Below are positions 1 to 12,151 of a stretch of DNA of 64,000 nucleotides, piece after piece. The number at the start of each line of letters is the position of its first letter. Within the stretch, counting starts at the first letter, position 1. Under the pieces are notes generated by a model. The model saw only the letters and a list, made by a program, of their open reading frames with translations. It had not been told where the DNA came from and ran no database searches. Position numbers and translations under genes: made by a program. The DNA is from Pyrenophora tritici-repentis (Eukaryota > Ascomycota > Dothideomycetes > Pleosporales > Pleosporaceae): the NCBI RefSeq assembly GCF_003171515.1, contig NC_089394.1, forward strand, positions 2,108,001 through 2,172,000. Direction: 5' to 3'.

Positions 1-770
1 GGTTTTGCGTAGGTTAGGCTGAGCGAGCATGGACGGTGGACTGGCTCTATAGGATTTTGTTAGTAAAACAGCAATGATGGCACCAATCTGAGCTTGCTGT
101 ACATACCGACAGTCCCCTCAGGGCCCGCAACCATCCTCGCCATGATCTCTTCAAAGACTGTTGCTATAGCGCCTCCGTGTGCAACACCGGGCCATCCGCT
201 CATGCCCCCTCCCATCCACACCACAGCCACCATCTCCCTCGTCTGCGCATTCCAAAACGCCCTTTGCACCCCAAACCCTCGCGTTCCACTCATTACCCCC
301 ATAATACTATTCTTCCCATCTCCTTCCTGATCAAAATTTACATCCACCTCCATCCAATCCTTGTATGCGGATATCTTTCTGCTACTTGACCCCGGACCAG
401 AAGTCAATCCGGGCCCTGAGCGAAGTGAAGCATCTGTATTTTGATTGTAGGACTGCGAGCGCAGAGATTTGACAATATCCAGATTGTCAATGTCCTGGCC
501 GAGAGATTCGAGAATTATCGTGTCTTCTCGCGATCCGGGCCCGGGGAGGCCAAGCGGTGCGGCAAAGTGTCGCGCACCGAGGCCGGTTGCTATTCCCAGA
601 GCGAAGATACTGGCGTACCAAAGGTAGGACCAGCGCATGCGGGATTGGAGGGGGAGGGGCAGCTCGGTGTGTTGCGCATGGTGGTGAGTAGATCGGAACG
701 ATTGGCGAGCGGGACGGTGGATGTGGGTTGCGAAGCGTGTGCGATTAACGATTATGCGCGCTCGAGACAT
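1..770 (-). CDS. Membrane-anchored PaaI/4HBT-type thioesterase (partial, runs off left edge)
   Basis: Exon 1 is 770..107 and exon 2 is 46..<1. The 60 bp intron between them has donor GTATGT, a perfect TACTAAC branch site and acceptor TATAG. The protein starts with a basic, Arg/His-rich segment of about 43 residues and a hydrophobic helix at about residues 47-66, suggesting a mitochondrial or membrane anchor. A hot-dog thioesterase fold follows. The motif GVAHGGAIATVFEE is the usual active-site stretch (His-Gly-Gly plus an acidic residue), and after splicing the frame continues into SLSLTYAKP, the next conserved strand. Family knowledge suggests acyl-CoA hydrolysis; the substrate cannot be read from sequence. 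The 3' end lies outside the window. Only the spliced version keeps the hot-dog domain going; unspliced reading stops at position 60. Confidence 0.85.
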
Positions 771-3180
771 GGCGGTGTTGTGGCCTGTGGGCGACGCAAT
801 TGGAAAAACTCGAGGCTTGGTGGCATGGGGATTTGCGGAGAGCTTTGGAGCTGGCAGGGATCACTTCACCGAGGTTGTCTGTTAGCGTCTTGGCGTTGGG
901 AGGTTCTTTTGAGAGCATCTGGACGACTTCGTGTTGTCGCTACAGACATGGATATCACGAGATAATGATCCCACGCATCTTTCACTCTTATTCCCAATCA
1001 AAGAACACTATTTTTCACATTACCGGAAATCTTTGAAATACCTAGTCTGGCTGTCATGACACTCGAATTTGCTACATATTGGAGGCCAACGCATATCTAG
1101 AGTCATATATCGACATGGAATTCGCTATATATTCTGTGAATCATGTAGGGAACATAATTATTAAGCACCATTCCTCCCATATCTTCGGGCTTCTTCGTAT
1201 CTAAAATATCAAAAAGTGCAATGTACAGTCATCTGCATTGCCAGCACTAGTTGATCGAACATACACTTATTAGCAGCATCATTTTTCAGGCTATCTCTAC
1301 TATCTAGCAAGTCCCGTAACACTACACCGAATTCCATAACCCTGGTTTACATCACAGTCCACGTCAATGTTCCTTAGCATCAGACAGTGCACTTCTTCAC
1401 CGCTCTTTATGTGTAGCTACGACTACTCTAACAAACTAGCAATTTGCTGTTGCGAGTGCAGAAGTATCTGTTGCACGATACGACCTTGCACCAAGAAAAC
1501 GACGGAGGCAATAACCGAATCGTACAATGCCATAGCGGCGACTGTTCGAGCAAGTCTGGCGGTACTGTGGGTCGACTGGTAGGTAGAAAGAGTTTGATGA
1601 GTAGTGATTCAATCATAGTCGAGCATGCTGGTGGTGCAAAAGTGGGGTTGAAATAATAAGCTATGGGTGGGATAGGTAAGCTTTTCCTGCGTTCAAAAGT
1701 ACATGCTACGTATACAGTCCTTGATATAGGCACAAGATCGCATTGGATGCCGGTTAAAAGTTGCTAGAAACGAGCTATATCGACCATCGATTTGTCATGA
1801 TCGATGAGAGCCGGTAGGTAGCTTCGTCAGTGAAGTGTCCCAGCTTTCGATTCCTAGCGAACATGTTTCTTAGACATCGTTGAGTACTGGAGGTATTGAA
1901 TAAGTCTACAAGGCTATTCTTGTGGTACGCTCGGTTCTAGAGCCGCGTCAATCTTAAACGACTTGTTTTCGATATGGTGGTATGCTTACTTCCAAGGTTT
2001 GTACGGGAGATTGTATGACTACTTCTCACCGCATTGTTCTCTTCTGACATCCGACTCGAATAGTCTTGTCGTACTCAGATTTACTGCTTATGCGTCTTAG
2101 ATGAGAGGCGAGTAAGTACCACTGAGACATATCTGAATGAATCAAAAAGCAGTAGCAGATGACCTTCATACCATGACGAGACCAATCACCGAGTTGATTA
2201 AGAAAAAAGACGAGATCGCTACTTCGCTGACGATATTAACCCACTCAACCCAATCGAACCATCGTAAATATCTGACTCAAAATCCCTCCATTCAGTTCGT
2301 CTGATCTCAAACCCATGACCCGCATCTCGTCCCACCCGACCTCAATATCTCGTGTCGCCCCCAAAACCACTACACTGACTCAACCCTTTGTACTCCCACC
2401 CCCCTTCCCAGTCTCTCCTTCACTCAGAAACCAAACAACGCATGTTCCACCGCTTCGGGCAATTCCACCTCGGCACACTGCAACACCCTCAAGTTCCAGC
2501 GATCCCCACCACCCCGTCACACCGACGATCCTGTATCACTTGCCTCAGCCGCCGCCGCCGACGCCCCCCCTCGTGCCACACGCTGCTTGGATTCAGGAAA
2601 GCGGTGACGCAAGTTATTTCCGCTATATACTTTGGCCTTGTACGCCCCCTTCGGAGCAAAAAAGGGAATGGGCTTGTGTGAGGCGAGCACCTTGGCCTCC
2701 GATTGGTGTCTTGGACCAATGTGACGTTGGAGGTGTGATGCACGAGCGGCTTTCTTGCGTGGTTCCGCGGGTCTGCGTGCGTGTGGTTGCATGGGGAGGG
2801 CGAGGTGGGTGCGGTGTGTGGTGTGTGGTGTGGAATTTTGGTATCTTGGTCATTTGAGGCTCGTACGGGTACGAGGGTGTGCTTGGAGGACATTTTATAT
2901 GATGGACATTGTTTTAAGAGTACCTAGGTAGGTGGTGTATATTCGGCATGAGTAGTCATATTCACACAAAGCATGGTTCACGCTATGTCCTGACTATGTT
3001 TTGGGCATCAAGACGTCTCCATCGCGATTCCTAGTATCCCGAGCACATTACATACTGCAGTTTGCTTCACAGCTCTCCCTAGTCTTTTCACAAGTGGCGC
3101 ATAGGTTCTCGATCTAAAGATGGTCATGTTGAAACGAGATATCTCATCACTAGCACTTCCTAATAGCATTCACAACAGGC
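771..3180. other. Intergenic, no supported gene
   Basis: This gene-poor interval holds only short ORFs. Between about 2,315 and 2,893 long open frames overlap on both strands (Pro/Ser/Thr-rich on plus, Arg/His-rich on minus), which is typical of compositional bias rather than coding. None has a recognisable domain or a convincing intron pattern. The start of the interval would contain the promoter of the thioesterase gene. Confidence 0.5.
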
Positions 3181-3420
3181 AAGAGACTTATAATTAGTGT
3201 AGCTATGGATAATAAGAAGCCGTGTCATTAGGATAATCATGCGTAATCCCGCTCTATTTTCCAAATATCCTACTCCTCTCACTATAGTTTTCACATGTCT
3301 AATTGCCTAATTAGTAATATTGATGTCTATTTACTACTTAGAACTATACTGAAAGCTGTAATTACTATATATTATTTACATTATAACCTCGTACCTAACA
3401 TTAGACGAAAAATAGTAAAA
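3181..3420. repeat. AT-rich island, possible RIP-degraded repeat
   Basis: The stretch is dense in TpA, TAATTA and TATATT steps and contrasts with flanks near 50% GC. Such islands in Pleosporales are commonly old transposons mutated by repeat-induced point mutation. No transposon protein or terminal repeat can be read here, so that origin is inference. It directly adjoins the tRNA-like sequence downstream. Confidence 0.4.
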
Positions 3421-3445
3421 AGGGCAAAACAAGCAAGAGATGGAA

Positions 3446-3541
3446 ATAGACTACAGGAACCGAACCTGCGAACCAAATAACCCATTGTCAGCGGTGATTT
3501 ACAGGGTAAACCCCAACACCCTTCCAATACGCTAGTGAAGC
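3446..3541 (-). other. Degenerate tRNA-like sequence (tRNA relic or SINE fragment)
   Basis: On the minus strand a B-box-like motif GGTTCGGTTCC (3466..3456) sits in a T-arm-like stem-loop, with CAGG pairing CCTG. It lies 57 nt downstream of an A-box-like TAGCGTATTGG (3534..3524). A GGTTTAC/GTAAATC stem lies between them. The B box carries G where tRNAs have the near-invariant A58. The presumed acceptor strands GCTTCAC and AGTCTAT do not pair. It is therefore not an intact tRNA gene; a tRNA pseudogene or tRNA-derived SINE fragment next to the AT-rich island fits better. Confidence 0.3.
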
Positions 3542-3700
3542 TATTAACCCTGATAACTCCGATAGGATAATCTTGAACTTGTAGCAATATACACATGCGT
3601 AACACAAGAGTTAGACGTTAGGTTGCAAATTTGCAGTGCCGCTGTTGCATGGATGCGTTTGCACGTCTCAGTTGAGCGTTTTCGTTTGCGAAGTAAAATG

Positions 3701-3729
3701 AGCAAACGCGTTAGCGCAGTGCGTTTGCT
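3701..3729. repeat. Perfect 9-bp inverted repeat hairpin
   Basis: AGCAAACGC at 3701-3709 is the exact reverse complement of GCGTTTGCT at 3721-3729, with an 11 nt loop. A further GCGTTTGC copy lies at 3655-3662 and a CGTTTGCG at 3683-3690, so the motif is locally repeated. No gene is near. It may be a remnant of a small inverted-repeat element or a coincidence of local composition. Confidence 0.4.
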
Positions 3730-6700
3730 ACTTTGCTTGCGTCTCAGCACTGCACAGCATACACACTGAAATTTGGGACAGAGGTGTTACGCAAGCTTTT
3801 CTCAAAAAGGATGGATGTGACGAAAGGCGCGATTGCGAATTAAGAGACATGCTTTATCGGATTGTAGTAGCAAGATGATAGCTACATTATGGCGAAACTC
3901 CATTCCTAGGGCTTTGCATGGAGCGAGACGTGTTCAACAAACTTTAAGTGCAGCCACCTCGCCTCGTAATGACTCAGTCGAGTGGGGTGGTATACGAGAA
4001 TAGCAAGGAATCGAGTGGCAGAAAGGTTAATGGGGAGAGTTTTTTGTGGCATTTACGAGCCTGGAACTACGGACAGAGGGAAATTGATTGAGAATATATG
4101 CGTCTTTCTGGGATAGGGAGTGAATGTCTGGGTTTGCGATGGGAACGTGAACAATCGAAAACGACGGGGTCTATGGCACAGAATGAAACCGGATATGCGT
4201 AGGGAGCGGTTCAAAATCAGGCTCCTAATCCATAACAATGAGATACAAGGTTAGATATCCAGCGGATACTTTCAAATCCCGTGCATAGTGTAAATGCGAG
4301 ACGGCGAAGTGAACATTGCTCGCAATATGCTAAAAGAAAACATCGCGAAGAAATTTGCACGTGGTAAGACAGTCGATGACACTCTAAGGAATTTCTAGTT
4401 ATATGAAGGACCCTACATTTTCGTTTTCCTCGTCTCCATGATGCCGGAATAAGCCACAAAAATGCCTGATCAATGAGTTCTACGCTCAGTGACTTTGGCA
4501 TATACAGGACATCTTTAAAGGATATGAGGTCTGCCACCCCAAGCGAAAAAAAGCAACGTGAAATGACGCGCCTTGAATGTGAGCTCGATCTTCAAGCCAT
4601 GTCGCGAATGCAGCAATCGACTCCTTGCCCCTGCGTCGGCACCAACGGCAGGGTAGAGAACCGAGTCGTCGTCATCCTATTCGCTGCAGGGACTGCTATT
4701 GGGTTTGCAAACTTTGCAAAGCGAATTTTGCTTCTTATAGAAAGAAAAAAACATGGGAAAAGCTCGTATGGGGAGATAGCGATGGAAGTGCCGATAGAAG
4801 AAAAACTCAGGGTTAGTGTAGAGTGCGTGCCACCTCGTGTGGGGCAAGAAAAGACGCACCGTTGCCAAGATGAGACGAAGCATGAGTTGATGAACGATAC
4901 CATTTGCAGCTTCCGCAGAAAGAACGTGTGTGTTGGCATCAACACGAACGTGACCCGCATCGTCTTGATGACCTACATTTGCAACTTACGCCAAGATCGG
5001 AGGACTGCTATATGGGTCTAAGACACGTCCTCATGGTGGATACGGCTAATCGTCAGCTGTGAGACTAGGCATGGCTATGAGACACGCAACATGCAGAGTC
5101 CGTCTGATCAGCAAGCTTGGCATCCGACATGATTACCTTACTGGGCAAGAGAAAGAATATGCATGCTCGCTTAAAGTCGGTACTACACATGTAAGCTGAG
5201 TATCGACCCATGTTTTCAGGCCAGGAAAAAAGCACGCCGGGCGAGTAAGGCGTACAACCTGTATGGTAGGCAGTCAGATTGGAAGAGACATGCGTAACCA
5301 ATCTGCAAGGAGACAGAGCCGCATCGGTGTGCTTTTGCCTGACCAAGGGCGACTTCGCGCCCCAAGAGGCCTTTCGACTTGTCAGATCACCCTTGGACGC
5401 TTAGGTACTGCGGTCTCCGTCAACTACCCATGCATGAGTAGCCGCTCGCGTAGTTGGTTGGGTTGGTGGCCCAAGAAACTTGCTGATGACTCCAAAAATG
5501 GCATATCCTACAGCAGCAACAATGGGTCAAGCGAAGACCTTGCATTGGAGCCACAGCCGAAGCACCCTCTCAGCCATCTACGCCCCGCAGCAAGCCTTTC
5601 CCATCGTGTGCCGTCTCTTGACAAGCTCTTCCCTCGACGCCCAACTACGAATGCGTTACTGCAAGCTACGCACCCTCACGATTAGCCGCACGAAGCTAAG
5701 TAGAGAGGGTCTAAAATGGCTTCACGATAGCAACAAACAACGCCATATCACGGGTTCACGTCAGACCGGAAATGCTAGCCATAACGACAGTGCTTATTTC
5801 GCGGGTTGGGCGCACGTGGATGGTAATCTGCGGTAAGCATGGGTAGCCGTCTTTGGATACTGGTACTCGGGATTATGATTATGCAACAGAAGGTCATTTC
5901 AAGTTGTTGTGTGACTAAGGTCCCATGCGAAAGATCTCGGTAATCTCGTTGAAGGTGGTGTAGTTGCACTGGCGGTGATTCTCTTGCCGCCTCTTGGTAA
6001 GGCCTAGTAGGTCTTACCTCGCAGCTGGTGCGTATTCTGCTAAGATGAGCCGAGCGAATAAAGAACTGCGAGACTACGGCACATGCTGCTGGGGACGCCT
6101 TGAAAGATTGCAGGACAAAAGAGGGTACCGAAAAAACAAAACAGACACGGCGAACATGCAAGTTGGGAAAATTCTGCATACGCAAGTGGCGCAGGAGCAC
6201 ACGCATATGATAGTTTGACGTTGTTTTTGTATTGTGTAAAGAAATGTTAAGTCCTCTTTATGGCGTTGAATGGTTCGCGCGATACGACGAGTTAGCCTTG
6301 TGGGCTTTGCTAGATGGTGAATGGTCAACAGATGTCTTCCTGCAGCGAGAGAGTAGAAGGATGAAACAGGCGAAGCAGAAATGTTCAGTAGTTGGTTGGA
6401 TGTAGATGATCAAGAGTGAGAGGTAGTGTAATGGATGCAGCTACAAGCAAGTCCAATTCCGGATTTGCATAGACCAGCCCACTTGATTGGTGGAGCCTTG
6501 GCAGAAGAGAGCATGTCGACCAATACAGGCGCGCACACAAGCGAGAAGGAAGTAATGGTGCCCTCCATGACGACGGGCCAAGCGACAGCCGCGTCGAATA
6601 ATGTTCTAGGCGCGCACTTGTGTTGGCAGAGATGGTGTGTCAGCATATTGTAAAGTCCTATCAAGCTCAGCTCGTGGAGCCCTTCTGTGGTGATTGAAGC

Positions 6701-8000
6701 GCGCGGTCAAGCACGAGTCATGGATGGGCTTTTTGCTCTGGCTGGACCGTCCGTAACCGGCAACAAACTCCCCAACGGCAGCAACTGAGGACGAAAGCGG
6801 ATCAAGTTCCGGCGACCGGAAAGGCTGGACAACGGTCTACCCTGCGTACATCATCGATCCGTGGCGCGCGTGCTAGACGGGGTGGCTTTGCGGGTGTTTA
6901 TCCTACTGCACACGCACACGATAAGTGGTGCAGACCATGGATGAGGCGCCTGGGGACGATCAACGAGATGCTCGAGGTTGAAAATTAGATTTGGAAAAAA
7001 GGCGTCCGCCACAGGCACTTGTGTTTCCTTGCACATATCTGACGCAGGTACAGTAAAGCTGAAAGTGGTGCTCGTACATGCGCTTGGGCACCAGTCTGCA
7101 GCATTTCAAATGCTGCGGTACTTAGCTCGGTGAATCAGCACGATGCGCTGACTGACGGCGAGTTTTGGCCGCCAGAAACAAGGAGAGCTAGGACGGGAAG
7201 CGGGTTAGCGGGCCCGGGATCTTTACGAGTGGACAAATCAGGTTTGACGAGCTTTTGGGTTGCGGAGCGGTTAGAAGCGACAGAGGATGAGCCGATGAGC
7301 AGAGGCCAAACGTGCTTTGACGCAAGTTGCGTTCAGCACACCGGGCCAGGCAGGGGCTGGCGAGTCAGGGCTAGTGGTTCTGGGATTTGAGGGCGAAACT
7401 TTGGCCTTGTTACGGCTGCATCACGCAGGAGATGGAGCTACCGAGCCTAGAACTGGCCACTAGTACCATGGGGTGCATACAATGTCATTCCATACCACTT
7501 ACTCGCGCGGCGCGCAGCTCGCAATCATCTACGCAGCTTGCTCGTCGCAGCATACTTCCCTGCTTGGTGCGACCCATGACGAGATGACGAAGCGGGTACC
7601 TAGTGGTCCTGGTGTCGTTCGGTCTCGGATTGCGGAGTATGTTGGATGTGAAGGCCAAGGGCCGTGCTGGGCAGATGTATCAATAGATTTGAGTGATGCC
7701 TGGCTTGGCTTGATGCTGGAATCATGAGGCTGCAAATCAAATGTCGTGCATGGTGCAGCCGATGCTGGGGGGTCATGGGGGATGGGGGCGCTGGCGCTGG
7801 GTACTGTGGGTGCGGCTCATCACAACGTGGCCGCCGGCTGCGGTTGCTGACAGCAGCAGGCATGAGTCACGTGGTGGATACGAAAGAGGTGCACTGAGGT
7901 TCGGACATGCCGTCACGTGTGCAGATCGTATCGGTAGCTACTAAGCGTAAGCGAAAGCGAGCGACATGATGCGTAGCTCGGATGCCCTGTGCGGTAGACA
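3730..8000. other. Intergenic, no supported gene
   Basis: Open frames occur on both strands (for example 4473-5021 plus, 4592-4960 minus, 5263-5836 plus) but overlap each other and show no recognisable domain, no consistent splice pattern and no convincing start context. I see no RNA gene, transposon protein or terminal repeat. Confidence 0.45.
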
Positions 8001-8374
8001 GTACGACTAGCAGCGCGTAAACGGAATCCCAGGAGCGCGGTTAGACTGTTGTGGGCGTCACCGGCTAGAGGACCAAGACTTCCGTCCCAGGGTGAGTGGG
8101 CTGAGGCGTGACGGGGAAGAGGGGCTGCTCGAAACGCCACTAGCAGAGTGTGTTGGTGTCATGATTTAGGTTTCCAGGCCGGGTGCAACACGGACTAAGG
8201 CCTGTGGGGCCACGGGCACTCCGAACGCTTGAGACGCTTGCGCAGAGATCTGTACGCTTGAACGGGCGAGATCTTAGCGTAGCCAACACGGCGGACGAGG
8301 CCGTTGCTTTGGCTTGACGCTTGGAGGAGGGGAGAGTTGTCGACGACGCAACGCAGGTGCAGATGCGAACTGTT

Positions 8375-8387
8375 GGGGGGGGGGGGG
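8375..8387 (+). repeat. Poly-G tract of 13
   Basis: Thirteen consecutive G residues in the GC-rich intergenic stretch. Length polymorphism or a sequencing error is likely at such a tract. Confidence 0.7.
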
Positions 8388-9396
8388 CAAGTCACGAGGG
8401 ATGAGGGAAGAGAACCATGGACGACACAGCGACGGCGCCGTCTTAGCAGACAGTTGGAGTGCATTAGGCAGTAACAAGACTGGTTCTGATATGGAGCCGG
8501 CCATGACGATATGGCGGGGTCGCAGGAGAATGCAGAATGAAAGAGTGTGCGCACGTATCAGTAGGTTCAGGCCAGCCCCCAAGACACGAATAGACACGTC
8601 TAGTCTAGTGGACATGGGGATGCGCGCCGGAGATGGCAGCTGCAGCAGGTCAGGCAGGTCAGCGCAACTCTGCTGCAATAGTGTAAACCGTGTGTAATGT
8701 GCAATGTGCTATGTCCTATCTGCAATGTGCATGGTCGACCATGTCCATGTGTGAGCCAAAGAGGAAAGCACCGCCGGCCAAACCATCACATCGCAACTGC
8801 CCTTCGCGGAGCCTCGCTTAGCTCATGGTCCCATTGGGCAGCCGCGTCTGGGATAGCTCAAAGCACCCGCATCCGAACACTTGCGACAAAACATGGTGAG
8901 ATGAAAGGGAGCGTGCCGTGTCGTCTGCGATGCCATGTTGTGTCTTTTTTCTTCTTCGTCCCGCCCCGCCACCCAAGGTTGCGCAGCAGCTGTCAATATA
9001 CCGCATCCCAGCCGGCCAGGGTTAGCCCACGTTGCGACGACGCCCAGCCGACCCGAGACGGGCAGAGGCAGCAAGCCATCAGCCATCAGCCATTGCCCAT
9101 CAGCCTCTTACCGGTCGCTGAGGGCGCTGAAGGAGCCGGCCATCGGCTGTGGCTACGAGATCTGTCTGCTGCTTGGCCCTGCAGGGCGCCTTAACGAGCC
9201 TGGCGTCGCAGCGGCTGCCCCAAAACAATGGTCTGTGGCATCAGCCCTCAACTATGGGGCCTGCGTGCAGCGAACCGAGTGTCCGATCGACCGCGGAGTC
9301 GTCCCTAGTACCTTGTCGCTCTGTCATTCCGTCAGCTGGCGAAACCAGGCCGCTGGGAAGCGGCCGCGAGGCCACCACCGCACACCACTCTGGATG

Positions 9397-9429
9397 CCAG
9401 CCAGATACCAGCCAGATGCCAGCCAGATG
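9397..9429 (+). repeat. Three tandem copies of an 11-nt unit
   Basis: The unit CCAGCCAGATR is repeated three times back to back; the first copy ends in A and the other two in G. It is a minisatellite-like motif with no gene context. Confidence 0.75.
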
Positions 9430-11340
9430 CCGTCCACCACCGCCCACAAACCGCTGCCTCCGACATGGTTGTGTAGTTGTGATTGTGGACGTGGTCAGGA
9501 TAGTGCAGCGCCTGTCAGGCCCGAGTCCGCCACCGCCCTGTGTGGATGCCGCCCGTTGGCTGCCGTAGTCCAGAAAGCCCAAAGACGACAGCCGACGGCA
9601 CCCAGACGCGCGCAAAAGAAGTCGGAAAGCACACCTCCACGTGGAGATCCACCCATCTAGGTAGAATGTACGACGGCGGTGCGCCGGGACAGGCGTCAGG
9701 GAGATTGACTTGGGCAGGCCCAAAAAACCTCTTGCTCTGCTTATTCCACCATGCCTGTTGTGAGGGACACGTGCCGCAGGCAATATAACAGCCCGTCTAA
9801 TAATAGTCGGACCTTTCACCCTCGCCCCGAGGCCTATGATTACACACCAGGGGCCATCAGCAGCCTCCCGAAGTTATACCTGGACCGTCATGATACAGTC
9901 CTGCTCCCCAAGCGATGCACGCCGTCATAGCATCCTACACGGAACGGGTATCACGTCGATCACATACTGAGCAGACCTCCCGCCGCCGTCTGGTCCCGCC
10001 GTCGCAACAGGCGTGCCTAAGCGCACGGTAGTCATAGTCAATAACCCCCATCATGTGCAGCTCGCAGTCATGCTCCATCTCGGCTAGCGCTAGCCCGTCG
10101 TTCAGAGCGCCATGTCGTCAGCTAACCTGCGAAGTGCTAGGGGCACGGTCGCAGACTTGGTCGCCGAACAGCAATGCCCGCAGGGATGCGCAGTCCTCCA
10201 TCTGCACTCTGTTTCTCGCGAGCCTGTGATTGACGCTGGGGGCTCGAGGGGGCTCGCGACAATGCAGCGTGATGAGCTCTACAACTGAAGCGCTCGTCTG
10301 AAAACCTCATAGCGCTTCCATGCGTCGTACCAAACAATCGATTTGATCAGCGCTGCTAGTAACGGCGATTGGCCTTCACAAACGGCGAGCTTGGGCAAAG
10401 GGGGAAAGGGTTGTCTTTGATTTTTGGCTTTGTCTTTTGCTCCGGCCCTCCTTGGGCCAGACCGCGCCCGTGCGCTAACAGGCTCTCCCAGGTCTTGTTG
10501 GCGCCAGTCCCGACGCACGTTAGAGTGCCCGTGGGCTCCTGACCCAGACTTGCGGCACGACAAGAGACGGACAAGTTGAGAAATGCTTTTGTCTTTCCCA
10601 AGTACCAAGGGTCAGGAGAGCCGCATGGCTGGCCACCCAACTTGAACATTTGCGCCACGCCGCGTCATATCAAAGAGGGTTATCAAAGAGGCGAACGGCG
10701 AGCTTGCCTGTCCATGTCGCCCGTCATCACCATGCTTAATCATGATGGCTGTACTTTTTTATTCCACGGGCCGGCGCAAGCGACAGCTCCTCCACTGTCC
10801 TGGTCCAAGCCGTCCCGCACGCCAGCAGACTCCGACAAATGGCCTGCGGCCAGGGTCTGGCTACGCTGCCCTTCACACCCCCTGTAAAGTGCATTGAAAG
10901 CTTGCGGCCCCATGCTTGTCTAGCTCTCTAAACTGGACCTGAACGGTGTGGGTTTATTATTCATTCGTCGCGTTACTTCTGCCGTGCCTCGTTTGCGTTG
11001 CCTTATTGTGACAAAGCGCGTCTGTGGATAGCGCTCCCGTCCGCTCACCTGAGGCTGGCTCGCGTGCTAATTCTTCATCTCCCATCCCGATCCAGATCCC
11101 CCCAAAACGCTTGGACGGACCCTATCGCCTGGTTGAGCCCTTGGATATTCCAGATGCCCCAGTGCGCCAGTCAGCCACGCGAGCCCAACAACCCTGGCAA
11201 CCGTAGTCCGTCATACATATACGTGAGGGCCACCACTCTCCACACGCTCGCGGTGACAAAGCCTTTAGCTCACTCAAGGATCCAGCCTTCTCCGCCATCG
11301 CCTCTTCTAGGGCGCCCAGGTCCTGAGCTTAACAAGGAGT

Positions 11341-12151
11341 GATCGCCGCTCCGCACGCCTCAAACTCCACCATCGACACCTCACAAGGCTCTCTCTCCCC
11401 CGCCCAAGCATCAGTGGGTCGTATTGTCAACGTACAACACCAGATCTTGCAACGCCGCCGTGGTTGAACGCTAGCTGTAACGACATCATCTGTCTCTATC
11501 CTGATCTGGAAATCGACGCCGCTACCCAGCCCAGTGGATTGAGTACCAGCAAGCTACGTCTAGCCAATCCCGAGCATTGCTATCATTGTCGGACCGCAAC
11601 ACCAGCACGGTCATCGCAAAAGGGCCACTGTCGTTAGACCTAAAGCCATCATACACACATCCTGTGTGACCGCCTCAGTAGCACCACGTCTGCGCAACCA
11701 GGAAACCGGGCTCTACCGAACACTCTGTGTCGAAGGTCACCACAGTTGCACCAATTCCTGCTTTTGATCTCTTGTACGCCCTCCTTCTTCGACCTGCGAC
11801 GTCCAGCACCACTGACATTGCCTAGTGACTGAGACTTTCTAGAATACTTACGGTCAGACGTGCGTCTGTCGGTATTACTGCCCACCTGAGCCAGCGCAGG
11901 TACCATTACCGGAGCCGTTCGTTCGATTCCAGCATCTCGAAGGACTCGGAGCAGCTTTTTGCCGCCTGACGCGACGAGAGACTAGAACGGCCGCACCATC
12001 GCCAATCCATAGACCGAGCGGGTATTTGTGTACTTGGGGGACCTTTTACAAGATCCCTTTCCCTCCATTGCCTGCATATCATCATCACCTTGTCCCTCTC
12101 GACTAGAGCCCCTACCTCTCACATTACGCCTTTGAGCTACGAGCCACCCCG
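11341..12151 (+). other. Presumed long 5' leader/promoter of the C2H2 gene
   Basis: About 800 bp upstream of the zinc-finger gene without a supported gene. The sequence is pyrimidine-rich near its 3' end and has several possible intron signals, such as GTATTT near 12,021 and CTCGACTAG ending at 12,106. A spliced leader is therefore possible. The extent of the transcript is inference. Confidence 0.3.

Larger units (their letters stand above)
8001..11340. other. GC-rich intergenic stretch with overlapping chance ORFs
   Basis: GC-rich sequence keeps several frames open on both strands at once (8935-9660 plus against 9241-9819 minus). The translations are rich in Pro, Arg, Ser and Cys and resemble no known family, so they are not called. 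The stretch contains a run of 13 G at 8375-8387 and the short tandem repeat at 9397-9429. Confidence 0.4.

Noticed and set aside
2315..2893. Overlapping 90-180 codon frames on both strands
   Set aside because: Both strands open at once, Pro/Arg/Ser/His-biased, no domain and no splice logic; composition explains them.
3295..3480. 61-codon frame in the AT-rich island
   Set aside because: Composition-driven (Ile/Tyr/Lys/Asn), covers the tRNA-like relic, no domain.
4473..5021. 182-codon plus-strand frame with a hydrophobic stretch and Cys residues
   Set aside because: Overlaps a 122-codon minus frame, no recognisable family, no start or intron support.
5263..5836. Two overlapping plus-strand frames (140 and 118 codons)
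   Set aside because: Different frames over the same DNA, neither with a motif or promoter context.
8935..9819. 241-codon plus and 192-codon minus frames in GC-rich DNA
   Set aside because: Mutually overlapping and low-complexity; typical of high-GC non-coding sequence.
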